Part shown: positions 24,343 through 31,779 of the stretch, in pieces
How positions within the stretch are numbered: position 1 is the stretch's first letter
How the letters are laid out: every line of letters begins with the position of its first letter
Assembly: GCF_003259365.1 (NCBI RefSeq)
Contig: NZ_QLLY01000017.1
Coordinates: 62,001 to 126,000, forward strand
Direction: 5' to 3'
From: Streptomyces sp. PsTaAH-137
Lineage (GTDB): Bacteria > Actinomycetota > Actinomycetes > Streptomycetales > Streptomycetaceae
Length of the DNA stretch: 64,000 bases
The notes under the pieces: model-generated
What the model was told of the DNA's origin: nothing
Database searches by the model: none
What the model saw: the letters and a program-made list of their open reading frames with translations, nothing else
Position numbers and translations under genes: made by a program

Positions 24343-24529
24343 AGCCTGTCCGGCGGATCAGGCCGCGTCCGGGTGGCCCGTACGTCTCTTTGCCGGTGAG
24401 CGGGGCCTGGTGCGTGCAGCTGCAAGGCGGAGGAGGGCGTCAACGCGGAGCGTTGGCAACCGACGACAACGCCGCAGATGTGCGTGCCAGGCCCCGCGCC
24501 TGCGACAGGATCCGCCGGACAGGCTCTAG
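24339..24529. mobile_element. MITE-like element with 17-bp perfect inverted ends and CTAG duplication
   Basis: AGCCTGTCCGGCGGATC (24343-24359) is exactly complemented by GATCCGCCGGACAGGCT (24509-24525). CTAG flanks both ends (24339-24342 and 24526-24529), as in the 4-bp target duplications of IS5-type elements. The 183-bp body encodes no transposase. It sits between the convergent phoX and permease genes, and the left CTAG supplies the phoX TAG stop. Confidence 0.75.
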
Positions 24530-24533
24530 CCGC

Positions 24534-26009
24534 CTAGCGCAGCGGGTCCACCGGCGGCGCCTCGCGCTCCGCGGCGATCCGGTGGACCCGCCTGCGCACC
24601 GCGTACCAGCCGATCGCCAGGGCGGCCGCGATCGGGATCAGGGTGAGGACCGTGTCCCGGCCCGCGCCGTCCGTGTCGAACCACATCATCACGACGACCG
24701 CCAGCAGGAAGGCGACCGTCGACAGCTCGATCCACGGCGAGGCCCACAGCCGGAACGCCGGCCGGTGCACCAGGCCCTGCTTCGCGCGCCGCACGAACAG
24801 CAGATGACAGATCATGATCATCGACCAGGTGGAGATCACGCCCAGCGACGAGATGTTGGTGACGATCTCGAACGCCTTGTCGGGCAGCCACGCGTTCAGC
24901 GCGACACCGAGCAGGGCCACCACCGCCACGAGCAGGATTCCGCCGTACGGGACATGGCTGCGGCTCATCCTGGCCGTGAACGACGGCGCCGAGCCCGCCA
25001 TCGACATCGAGCGCAGGATGCGGCCGGTCGTGTAGAGCCCGGAGTTGAGCGAGGAGAGCGCGGCGGTGAGCACCACCAGGTTCATGATGCCGCCCGCCGA
25101 GGGCACCCCGATCTTCGACAGCACCGTCACGAACGGGCTCTCGTTCGCGGAGTACGACGTCCACGGCAGCATAAGCGTCAGCATCACGACCGAGCCGACG
25201 TAGAAGACCGCCACCCGCCACATGATCGAGTTCACCGCCCGCGGCACGACGGTCGCGGGATCCTCGGTCTCGCCCGCCGTCACACCGACCATCTCCACGG
25301 CCGCGTACGCGAAGATCACGGTCTGGGTGATGAGCACGACCGGCCAGATGCCGAGCGGGAACATGCCGCCGTTGTCGGCGATCAGGGAGATGCCCGCCGG
25401 GTGGCCGTCGACCGGCTCGCGCGAGACGAGGAAATAGATCCCGATCAGCAGGAAGACGATCAGCGCCGCGACCTTGACGATCGCGAACCAGAACTCCATC
25501 TCGCCGAACGCCTTCACGGAGATGAGATTGACCGTGAGCACGATGGCCAGGGCGATCGCCGCGAGCACCCACTGCGGCACCGAGGTGAACAGCGACCAGT
25601 AATGCACGTACACCGCGGCCGCCGTGATGTCCGCCATGCCGGCCGTCGACCACTGCAGCACGTACATCCAGCCCGCCGCGAACGCGCCCTGCTCACCCAG
25701 GAATTCCCGCGCGTAACTCACGAACGAGCCCGACGACGGCCGGTGCACCACGAGTTCGCCCAGCGCCCGCACGACGAAGAAGGCGAACACCCCGCACACG
25801 AGATAGGCGAGGGCGAGCGCGGGCCCGGCCTTGGCGAGATTGCCGCCCGCGCCGTAGAGCAGCCCGGTGCCGATCGCGCCGCCGATCGCGATCATGCTGA
25901 TGTGACGGGGCTTGAGCGTCTTGCTGTAGCCGAGGTCACCGGCGTCGGCGACGCCTTCGGCGGTGGTCGGGTCGTCGAGCCGCGATTCTGGATTCCTGTC
26001 CTGGTGCAC
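24534..26009 (-). CDS. Amino acid permease (APC superfamily, AAT type)
   Basis: About 491 residues with twelve predicted membrane helices. The first helix has the substrate-binding loop HISMIAIGGAIGTGLLYGAG, and later segments follow the amino acid transporter family: FAYAAVEMVGVTAGETEDP, a P-R-A-V-N-S-I loop and SSLNSGLYTTGRILRSMS. These resemble asparagine/GABA/aromatic amino acid importers driven by protons; the specific substrate is not clear. The GTG at 26009 (VHQDRNPESRLDD) was chosen; the longer frame would overlap the structured RNA at 26073. It is divergent from the Y-like RNAs. Confidence 0.85.
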   Translation of the reverse strand: MHQDRNPESRLDDPTTAEGVADAGDLGYSKTLKPRHISMIAIGGAIGTGLLYGAGGNLAKAGPALALAYLVCGVFAFFVVRALGELVVHRPSSGSFVSYAREFLGEQGAFAAGWMYVLQWSTAGMADITAAAVYVHYWSLFTSVPQWVLAAIALAIVLTVNLISVKAFGEMEFWFAIVKVAALIVFLLIGIYFLVSREPVDGHPAGISLIADNGGMFPLGIWPVVLITQTVIFAYAAVEMVGVTAGETEDPATVVPRAVNSIMWRVAVFYVGSVVMLTLMLPWTSYSANESPFVTVLSKIGVPSAGGIMNLVVLTAALSSLNSGLYTTGRILRSMSMAGSAPSFTARMSRSHVPYGGILLVAVVALLGVALNAWLPDKAFEIVTNISSLGVISTWSMIMICHLLFVRRAKQGLVHRPAFRLWASPWIELSTVAFLLAVVVMMWFDTDGAGRDTVLTLIPIAAALAIGWYAVRRRVHRIAAEREAPPVDPLR

Positions 26010-26060
26010 GCACGGAACTCTCGCAAAATAAATGCCTGGCACGGCTGATGCGCGCCGCCG

Positions 26061-26066
26061 TACAGT
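26061..26066 (+). promoter_or_regulatory. Possible -10 box for the Y-like RNA / TROVE transcript
   Basis: TACAGT fits TANNNT and would start transcription near 26073, exactly at the base of the first RNA's closing helix. The -35 region (CTGGCA at 26036) is a weak match. Confidence 0.35.
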
Positions 26067-26072
26067 CGTTCT

Positions 26073-26215
26073 CGTCCAGGTGCGACAGGCAGGACCTACT
26101 TCCACTCATAATGGGGAGGCCGCGGGTTCGATTCCCGCCGCCGGCATTTTCCGTGCCGGTGTAGCTCAGTGGCAGAGCACCATCCGTCGGTTCCGCCGGC
26201 CTTGATCTCTGGACG
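26073..26215 (+). ncRNA. Y RNA-like RNA 1 with circularly permuted tRNA-like domain
   Basis: Closing helix CGTCCAG (26073-26079)/CTGGACG (26209-26215); an internal loop; helix GGC-A-GGACC (26088-26096)/GGTTC-C-GCC (26189-26197) with one A-C mismatch. On top sits a tRNA-like head in permuted order: T-arm GCGGG-TTCGATT-CCCGC (26122-26138), acceptor stem 26139-26146/26154-26161 closed by a 7-nt loop, then TA and D-arm GCTC...GAGC (26164-26178). There is no anticodon arm; the stalk takes its place. Bacterial Y (Yrl) RNAs are known to mimic tRNA and bind Rsr/Ro60, whose gene lies 266 bp downstream. The RNA ends are inferred from pairing. Confidence 0.8.
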
Positions 26216-26228
26216 CATGCAATTCCTC

Positions 26229-26406
26229 GTGAGGCGCAGCACATGGTGTGTGCCCGGTGCGCAGACAACGGGTACTTCCGGATCTGGCGGTTGCGGGTTC
26301 GAATCCCGTCGGTGACCTCGGGTCGCCGTAGCTCAATCGGGTAGAGCACCTGACTGTTCCGTCGTCGATTCCTGACCTCGGGCACGCTCCATGCGCTGCG
26401 CCTCAC
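26229..26406 (+). ncRNA. Y RNA-like RNA 2 with circularly permuted tRNA-like domain
   Basis: Homologue of RNA 1. The outer stem is long: GTGAGGCGCAGC (26229-26240)/GCTGCGCCTCAC (26395-26406), CATG/CATG, then GTGCCCG (26250-26256)/CGGGCAC (26379-26385). The upper helix is GAC-A-ACGGG (26264-26272)/TCCGT-C-GTC (26358-26366), with the same 3-bp, A-C mismatch, 5-bp plan as RNA 1 but different bases. The head has T-arm GCGGG-TTCGAAT-CCCGT (26293-26309), acceptor CGGTGACC/GGTCGCCG (26310-26328) with a 3-nt loop, and D-arm 26329-26348. GTGCG and TACTTCC are conserved with RNA 1. It is probably cleaved from the TROVE mRNA leader or made separately. Confidence 0.8.
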
Positions 26407-26412
26407 GTGTGC

Positions 26413-26466
26413 GCGACCGGAAGTATTCGCGCGTTCGGAAGTATTCACGCGATCGGAAGAATTCAG
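26413..26466 (+). repeat. Three 18-bp tandem repeats before the TROVE gene
   Basis: Three units (26413-26430, 26431-26448, 26449-26466) share the core CGGAAGTATTC or CGGAAGAATTC, each a GAA-N3-TTC dyad; a partial fourth (GGAGAATTCAC) runs into the ribosome site. They could be operators for a regulator of the Ro60 gene. They are also in frame with it and would encode RDRKYS-like hexapeptides if translation began further upstream. Confidence 0.75.
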
Positions 26467-26480
26467 GGGGGAGAATTCAC

Positions 26481-28058
26481 ATGGCCCGTTACAACCGCAA
26501 GGGCGCCAAGGCGGCGCTGCGTTCCGTCGTCCTGACCACCGGCCGAACGGTGCGCACGCACCAGGGCGGCATCGGATTCGAGCGGGACGCCCGGTCGGAG
26601 CTCTTCCTCCTGGCGGTCGCCAACTTCGTCTCCCAGCGCACCTTCTACGAGGACGGCGCGGACCGCGACGACCGGTTCGCCGCCCTCGTGCGCGGGCTCG
26701 CCGTGAGCGACCCGGAGTGGACCGCGGGCCTGCTCGGCTGGCTGCGCGCCGAGGGGAACCTGCGCACCGCGTCCCTCGTGGGTGCCGCCGAGTACGTGAA
26801 GGCACGCCTCGACGCGGGCGCGAGCGACGGACCCTCGAACCGGGCGGTCGTCGCCTCCGTGCTGCGCCGCCCCGACGAGCCCGGCGAACTGCTCGGCTAC
26901 TGGACGCAGACGTACGGGCGGGCCGTCCCCAAGCCGGTCAAGCGGGGCGTCGCCGACGCGGTGCGCCACCTGTACCACGGCAAGGCGCTCCTGAAGTACG
27001 ACACCGCGTCCAAGGGCTACCGCTTCGGCGACGTCCTCAACCTGGTGCACGCGGCGCCCGACCCGGACCGGCCGGGGCAGGGCGAGCTGTTCCGGTACGC
27101 CCTCGACCGGCGCCACCACCCCGACACGGCCGTGCCCCCGGCGGGCAGCGACGTCCTGCTCGCCCACCGTGAGCTGATGGCCCTGCCGGTCGCCGAGCGG
27201 CGCGCCGTGCTGCTCGCGCCCGACGGTGCCGAACGGCTCGCGGCGGCGGGCATGACGTGGGAGGCGCTGGCCGGCTGGCTCCAGGGCCCCATGGACAAGG
27301 CGGCCTGGGAGGCCGTCATCCCGTCCATGGGCTCCATGGCCCTCATCCGCAACCTCCGCAATTTCGACGAGGCGGGTGTCTCGGACGAGGTCGCGGCCCG
27401 GGTCGCCGCGAAGATCTCCGACCCGGCCGAGGTGGCGCGCTCGCGGCAGTTCCCGTTCCGCTACCTCGCCGCGTACCAGCACGCCCCGTCGCTGCGCTGG
27501 GCGTACCCGCTGGAGACCGCGCTCGGCCACTCGCTGGCCAACGTGCCGTCCCTGGGCGGCCGTTCGCTGATCCTGGTGGACCGCTCCGGCTCCATGTGGG
27601 GCCCGCTGTCCGACCGGTCGCGGCTCAACCGCGCGGACGCGGCCGCCGTGTTCGGCGCGGCGCTCGCGCTGCGGGCGGAGCGGGCCGACCTGGTGCAGTT
27701 CGGCACGGGCAGCACGGACGTGATGTACCGCAAGGGCGAGTCCGTCCTGAAGGTCCTGGAGCGCTTCGGGAACCTGGGCGGGACGAACACCGCCGAGGCG
27801 GTACGGCGCCACTACCGCGGCCACGACCGGGTACTGATCGTCACCGACGAGCAGGCGCGCTACAGCCGGCACGGCGACCCGACCGGGCAGGTCCCGGCGA
27901 GGGTACCCGTCTACACCTGGAACCTGGCCGGGTACCGGGCGGGCCACGCGCCCTCCGGTTCGGCGCACCGGCACACGTTCGGCGGACTCTCCGACGCGGC
28001 GTTCCGGATGGTGTCGCTGCTCGAATCCGGGCGGGACGCGGCCTGGCCCTGGGCCTGA
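26481..28058 (+). CDS. rsr: TROVE/vWA domain protein, bacterial Ro60 (Rsr) homologue
   Basis: 525 residues. Residues 1-340 form the TROVE helical-repeat ring that binds Y RNA and misfolded RNA (start MARYNRKG, ELFLLAVANFVSQRTFYEDG, GWLRAEGNLRTASLVGAAEYVKA, QGPMDKAAWEAVIPSMGSMALIRNLRNFDEAGV). The C-terminal vWA domain has an intact metal site: DRSGSM at 367-372, the GGTNT Thr near 434 and VTDEQ near 456. Known Rsr proteins act in RNA quality control and stress survival, with Y RNA tethering an exonuclease. The ATG at 26481 has GGGGGAG 7 bp upstream. The two Y-like RNAs in its leader region are the predicted partners. Confidence 0.93.
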   Translation: MARYNRKGAKAALRSVVLTTGRTVRTHQGGIGFERDARSELFLLAVANFVSQRTFYEDGADRDDRFAALVRGLAVSDPEWTAGLLGWLRAEGNLRTASLVGAAEYVKARLDAGASDGPSNRAVVASVLRRPDEPGELLGYWTQTYGRAVPKPVKRGVADAVRHLYHGKALLKYDTASKGYRFGDVLNLVHAAPDPDRPGQGELFRYALDRRHHPDTAVPPAGSDVLLAHRELMALPVAERRAVLLAPDGAERLAAAGMTWEALAGWLQGPMDKAAWEAVIPSMGSMALIRNLRNFDEAGVSDEVAARVAAKISDPAEVARSRQFPFRYLAAYQHAPSLRWAYPLETALGHSLANVPSLGGRSLILVDRSGSMWGPLSDRSRLNRADAAAVFGAALALRAERADLVQFGTGSTDVMYRKGESVLKVLERFGNLGGTNTAEAVRRHYRGHDRVLIVTDEQARYSRHGDPTGQVPARVPVYTWNLAGYRAGHAPSGSAHRHTFGGLSDAAFRMVSLLESGRDAAWPWA

Positions 28059-28075
28059 GCCCGGGGCTCAGGCCC
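28051..28075. terminator. Palindrome overlapping the TROVE stop codon
   Basis: A 12-bp perfect inverted repeat (28051-28062 with 28064-28075) centred on 28063 includes the TGA stop. It is a likely terminator or pause between the TROVE and TerD genes. Confidence 0.5.
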
Positions 28076-28147
28076 GCCCGGGTAAGAGAACCGTAGAAAA
28101 GTCTTCGGTAAGGGAACGGTAAAGCGGAGCTGGTCGTTACCCCAGGC

Positions 28148-29380
28148 ATGACCGCTATGACCCCCGGCTCGAACATCCCGCTCACAGCGCAGCGCGTGGC
28201 GGTGGACGTCACCGCTCCCGTGCGGCTCGACGTCTCGGGCCTGCTGCTCACCGCCGACGGCAAGGTGCGCTCGGACGACGACTTCATCTTCTACAACCAG
28301 CCCGCCGGGCCCGGTGTGACGTACGCGTCGGGCGGGGGCACGTCCCCCGACTCGATCACCGTGGACACCACGGCCGTGCCGCCCGGCATCGAGAAGATCG
28401 TCGTCACCGCGAGCCCGGACGCCGACGGACAGACGTTCCAGGGCATCGAGCCCACGGCCACGATCCGGGACGCGGCCGACGGCTCGGTCCTTGCCACGTT
28501 CACCCCGCCGCAGCTCGGCGCGGAGACGGCGCTGGTGGTCATGGAGGTGTACCTGCGGAACGGCGCGTGGAAGGCCCGCGCGGTGGGCCAGGGATATGCG
28601 AACGGGCTGGCGGGCATCGCCACCGACTTCGGCGTCTCCGTCGAGGAGCCGGAAGCCGCGCCCGCCCCGGCCCCGGCCGCTCCGGTGACGGCGCCGCCCC
28701 CGCCGACCACGCCGCCGGTCGACCCGCGCATCGCGCCGCCCCCGCCGCAGGCCGCGGCTCCCGCCGCTCCCGCCGCCCCGCAGGCCCCCGCGCCGGGCGC
28801 CGGGAAGGTCAACCTGGACAAGGGCCGGGTCTCCCTCCAGAAGAACCAGACGGTGTCCCTGGTCAAGGCGGGCAAGCCGCTGCTGAGCCAGGTCAAGATG
28901 GGCCTCGGCTGGGAGCCCGCCTACGGCGGCAAGGACATCGACCTGGACGCGTCGGTCATCGCGTACGGGCCGCAGCGCAATCACATCGACAGCTGCTACT
29001 TCGGCAAGCTCTCGATCGTGAACGGCGCGATCAAGCACTCCGGCGACAACCTCACGGGCGAGGGCGGCGGCGACGACGAGGTGATCGTCGTCGACCTGGG
29101 CCGGCTCCCGCAGGACGTCACGGGCCTGGTCTTCACGGTGAACTCGTTCTCGGGCCAGAAGTTCACCGAGGTCGCCAAGGCGTACTGCCGACTGCTCGAC
29201 GCGGCGACGGGCGAGGAGCTGGTCCGCTTCGACCTCACGAACGCCGAGGCGCAGACCGGCGTCATGATGGCCAAGCTCATCAAGCAGTTCAGCGGGGAGT
29301 GGGAGATGACCGCGATGGGCGACTTCGTGAAGTCGCGGACCGTGCGCGGCATGGTGAAGCCGGCGGCGCAGGCGCTCTGA
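28148..29380 (+). CDS. Protein with two TerD domains (tellurium-resistance family)
   Basis: 410 residues. Domain 1 (about 1-165) starts MTAMTPGSNIPL and contains a degenerate TerD sheet (SDDDFIFYNQP). A Pro/Ala linker follows (about 168-215). Domain 2 (about 218-405) is a full TerD: KGRVSLQKNQTVSLV, VKMGLGWEPAYGGKDIDLDASVIAY, calcium-site Asp residues, GEGGGDDEVIVVDL, FTVNSFSGQKFTEV. TerD proteins bind calcium and belong to stress, phage-resistance and tellurite-response systems. It follows the TROVE gene by 89 bp on the same strand, which suggests a shared stress role. No terC or other ter genes are in the window. Confidence 0.88.
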   Translation: MTAMTPGSNIPLTAQRVAVDVTAPVRLDVSGLLLTADGKVRSDDDFIFYNQPAGPGVTYASGGGTSPDSITVDTTAVPPGIEKIVVTASPDADGQTFQGIEPTATIRDAADGSVLATFTPPQLGAETALVVMEVYLRNGAWKARAVGQGYANGLAGIATDFGVSVEEPEAAPAPAPAAPVTAPPPPTTPPVDPRIAPPPPQAAAPAAPAAPQAPAPGAGKVNLDKGRVSLQKNQTVSLVKAGKPLLSQVKMGLGWEPAYGGKDIDLDASVIAYGPQRNHIDSCYFGKLSIVNGAIKHSGDNLTGEGGGDDEVIVVDLGRLPQDVTGLVFTVNSFSGQKFTEVAKAYCRLLDAATGEELVRFDLTNAEAQTGVMMAKLIKQFSGEWEMTAMGDFVKSRTVRGMVKPAAQAL

Positions 29381-29436
29381 CCGAGCCCTGACCGACCCCT
29401 GACCGAGCGCCGGCCACCGTGCGCCCGATCGGCTGA

Positions 29437-29461
29437 GGCCGCCCGCTCCTCGCGGGCGGCC
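29437..29461 (+). terminator. Hairpin terminator after the TerD gene
   Basis: GGCCGCCCGC (29437-29446), TCCTC loop, GCGGGCGGCC (29452-29461): a perfect 10-bp stem 56 bp after the stop. Confidence 0.75.
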
Positions 29462-29508
29462 CGGCGTACCGTGGGCCCGGTCAGGACAGACAGCGAGGAG
29501 GCCCGCTC

Positions 29509-30777
29509 GTGGCGCACGTGGAGTCGGTGGAGTCGGTGACCGCGGGACTGGCGCGGATCCGGGAGGATCTCGCCGCGTTCTACCAGGACCTGCACCAGCA
29601 CCCGGAGCTGTCCCTCCAGGAGACCCGGACGGCCGCGCTGCTCGCAGGGCGGCTGCGGGACGCCGGGTTCGACGAGGTCGCCGAGGGCGTCGGCACCACC
29701 GGAGTCGTGGGCGTCCTGCGCAACGGCGAGGGGCCCGTGGTCATGCTCCGCGCCGACTTCGACGGGCTCCCCGTCGAGGAGAAGACCGGCCTGCCGTACG
29801 CCAGCACGGCCCGCGCCGTGGACCACGAGGGCCGCGAGGTCCCGGTGATGCACGCCTGCGGCCACGACATGCACGCCGCCTGTCTCGTCGGCGCCGCCAC
29901 CCTGTTCGCGCAGGCCCGCGACGCCTGGTCGGGGACGCTGCTCGTCGTCTTCCAGCCCGCGGAGGAACTCGCCGTCGGCGCCCAGGGGATGATCGACGAC
30001 GGCCTCTTCGAGCGGTTCCCCGCCCCGGAGATCGTCCTCGGCCAGCATGTCGGACCGCTGCCCGCGGGCTTCATCGGCTACGGCACGGGACCCGTCATGG
30101 CCTCGGCCGACTCCCTCCACGTCACCCTGCACGGCCGTGGCGGCCACGGATCACGTCCGGAGGCGACCGTCGACCCGGTCCTGATGGCCGCGCACGTCGT
30201 CACCCGGCTCCAGGGCATCGTCGCCCGCGAGGTCTCCCCGGCCGAGCCCGCCGTCGTCACCGTCGGCCGCCTCCAGGCGGGCACGAAGGACAACATCATT
30301 CCCGACCGCGCCGAGCTCGGGATCAACATCCGCACCTACACACCGCAGGCCCGCGATCAGGTGCGCGCCGCCGTCGAGCGGATCGTGCGCGCCGAGTCGG
30401 CGGCGGGCGGCGCCGTGGCCGAGCCCGACCTGGTCTGGTCCGGCGCCGCGCCCGCCCTGGTCAGCGACCCCGACGCCACCAGGGCCACGATGGCCGCCTT
30501 CGCCGGGCACTTCGGCGAGCAGCGCATCCAGACCCTTCCGCTGGTCACCGCCAGCGAGGACGTCGGTGTGTTCGGCGAGGCTCTGAAGGTGCCCACCGTC
30601 TTCTGGTTCTGGGGCGGTCTCGACCCGGAGCCGACGATCACCGCGTTCCTGGAGGGCCGCGCGGACCAGCTCCCCAGCAACCACTCGCCGTTCTTCGCCC
30701 CGCAGATCGAGCCGACGCTCAGCACGGGCGTGGAGGCGCTGGTGCTCGCCGCCCACACCTGGCTGAGCCGCTCCTGA
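29509..30777 (+). CDS. M20-family amidohydrolase (hippurate/N-acyl-amino acid hydrolase type)
   Basis: 422-residue cytosolic metallopeptidase-fold enzyme. Metal ligands are visible: HACGHDMHAA near residues 114-123 (Cys and His), PAEEL near 151 (Glu) and a late His in PSNHSPFFAPQ near 398. The lid-domain motif HGRGGHGSRPE near 208 is typical of IAA-amino acid/hippurate hydrolases. It likely cleaves N-acyl or N-benzoyl amino acids; the exact substrate is unknown. The GTG start has GAGGAG at 29495-29500. It is convergent with the dehydrogenase gene that follows, 12 bp away, and appears to be a lone gene. Confidence 0.9.
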   Translation: MAHVESVESVTAGLARIREDLAAFYQDLHQHPELSLQETRTAALLAGRLRDAGFDEVAEGVGTTGVVGVLRNGEGPVVMLRADFDGLPVEEKTGLPYASTARAVDHEGREVPVMHACGHDMHAACLVGAATLFAQARDAWSGTLLVVFQPAEELAVGAQGMIDDGLFERFPAPEIVLGQHVGPLPAGFIGYGTGPVMASADSLHVTLHGRGGHGSRPEATVDPVLMAAHVVTRLQGIVAREVSPAEPAVVTVGRLQAGTKDNIIPDRAELGINIRTYTPQARDQVRAAVERIVRAESAAGGAVAEPDLVWSGAAPALVSDPDATRATMAAFAGHFGEQRIQTLPLVTASEDVGVFGEALKVPTVFWFWGGLDPEPTITAFLEGRADQLPSNHSPFFAPQIEPTLSTGVEALVLAAHTWLSRS

Positions 30778-30789
30778 ACCGCCCGGTGG

Positions 30790-31779
30790 CTACGGCACCA
30801 CGACGATCTTGCGTCCCACGCCGGACGCGAACTGGTCGAGGGCCTGCGGGTAGCTGTCCAGCGGGAGCCGGTCGCTGATGAAGACGTCCGGGTCGAGGAC
30901 CCCGCCCGCGAACAGTTCGGCCGCGCGCTCGTAGCTGTGCAGGACCGCCATCGAACCGGTGATGGTGATCTCCTGGTTGTAGATGCGGTACGGGTCGATG
31001 GTCACCCGGGTCGCGTAGTCGGCGACGCCGAACTGGAGGAACGTACCGGCCTTCGAGACCCGGCCGAGGCCGTCCTGGATCGCCGCCGCGTTGCCGGTCG
31101 CGTCGATGACGACGTCCCAGCCCTCTGGCCGGTCCAGCTCGTCCGGGCCCGCCGCCGACGCGGAGACGCCGAGCCGCTGGGCCGTGGCGAGCCGGTCGGG
31201 GTTGAGGTCGACGACATCGACGCTGGCCGCGCCGGTCCGCTTGGCGAGCTCCAGCATCATCAGGCCCATGGTCCCGGAGCCGTAGATCAGCACGTGCGCG
31301 CCGAGCCGGGAGTTCAGCACGTCGTAGCCGCGCACCGCGCAGGACAGCGGCTCGATGAGGGCCGCGTCCTGGGTGCGTACGTGGTCGGGGAGCTTGACGC
31401 AGTTGGCGACGGGGGCCAGCGCGTACTGGGCGGCGCCGCCCGCCGTGGTCACGCCGATCGCGGCCCACCGCTCGCACAGGTTGCCGCGGCCGGCCCGGCA
31501 GAAGCGGCACTCGTGACAGTGCAGGGAGGGGTCGACGGCGACCCGGTCGCCGACGCGTACCTCCGTGACGTCGCGGCCCACCTCGGCGACCGTGCCGGCG
31601 AACTCGTGGCCCGGCACCACCGGCAGCGTGGGCGCGAACTCGCCCTGGAGGATGTGCAGATCGGTGCCGCACAGCCCGCAGGCCGCGACCTCGACGACCA
31701 CGTCCCGGGGCCCCGGTGTGGGGTCGGGCACCTCGCCGACGGTGACCTTGCCGACGGACTCGACGATCGCTGCCTTCAT
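30790..31779 (-). CDS. Zinc-dependent alcohol/polyol dehydrogenase
   Basis: 329-residue medium-chain dehydrogenase. Catalytic zinc ligands are C37 (CGLCGTD) and H58-E59 (PGHEF); four structural-zinc Cys are at about 88, 91, 94 and 102 (CHECRFC...LC); the NAD-binding glycine motif YGSGTMGLMM follows near 165. This set is typical of sorbitol/threonine-type dehydrogenases. It is the last gene of a minus-strand operon with a polyol-type ABC transporter and overlaps the permease stop (ATGA), so it probably oxidises the imported sugar alcohol to a ketose. Confidence 0.92.
   Translation of the reverse strand: MKAAIVESVGKVTVGEVPDPTPGPRDVVVEVAACGLCGTDLHILQGEFAPTLPVVPGHEFAGTVAEVGRDVTEVRVGDRVAVDPSLHCHECRFCRAGRGNLCERWAAIGVTTAGGAAQYALAPVANCVKLPDHVRTQDAALIEPLSCAVRGYDVLNSRLGAHVLIYGSGTMGLMMLELAKRTGAASVDVVDLNPDRLATAQRLGVSASAAGPDELDRPEGWDVVIDATGNAAAIQDGLGRVSKAGTFLQFGVADYATRVTIDPYRIYNQEITITGSMAVLHSYERAAELFAGGVLDPDVFISDRLPLDSYPQALDQFASGVGRKIVVVP

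Noticed and set aside
24390..26048. 552-codon open frame on the plus strand opposite the permease
   Set aside because: Composition (Arg/His/Asp-rich, no domain) and complete overlap with a clear transporter gene mark it as an artefact of GC bias.
26162..26179. Canonical tRNA genes (D-arm and T-arm motifs near 26120-26350)
   Set aside because: D- and T-arm sequences are perfect, but they occur in the order T-arm, acceptor, D-arm and there is no anticodon arm or free 3' acceptor end. A normal tRNA cannot be drawn from either unit.
26391..26480. Longer TROVE protein starting at the ATG at 26391
   Set aside because: The start lies inside the outer stem of Y-like RNA 2 and lacks a ribosome site, whereas the ATG at 26481 has GGGGGAG at the right distance and matches the family's N-terminus. 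The repeats are recorded as DNA repeats instead.
30778..30789. Shared terminator between the convergent amidohydrolase and dehydrogenase genes
   Set aside because: Only 12 bp separate the stops, and no stem of useful length was found.
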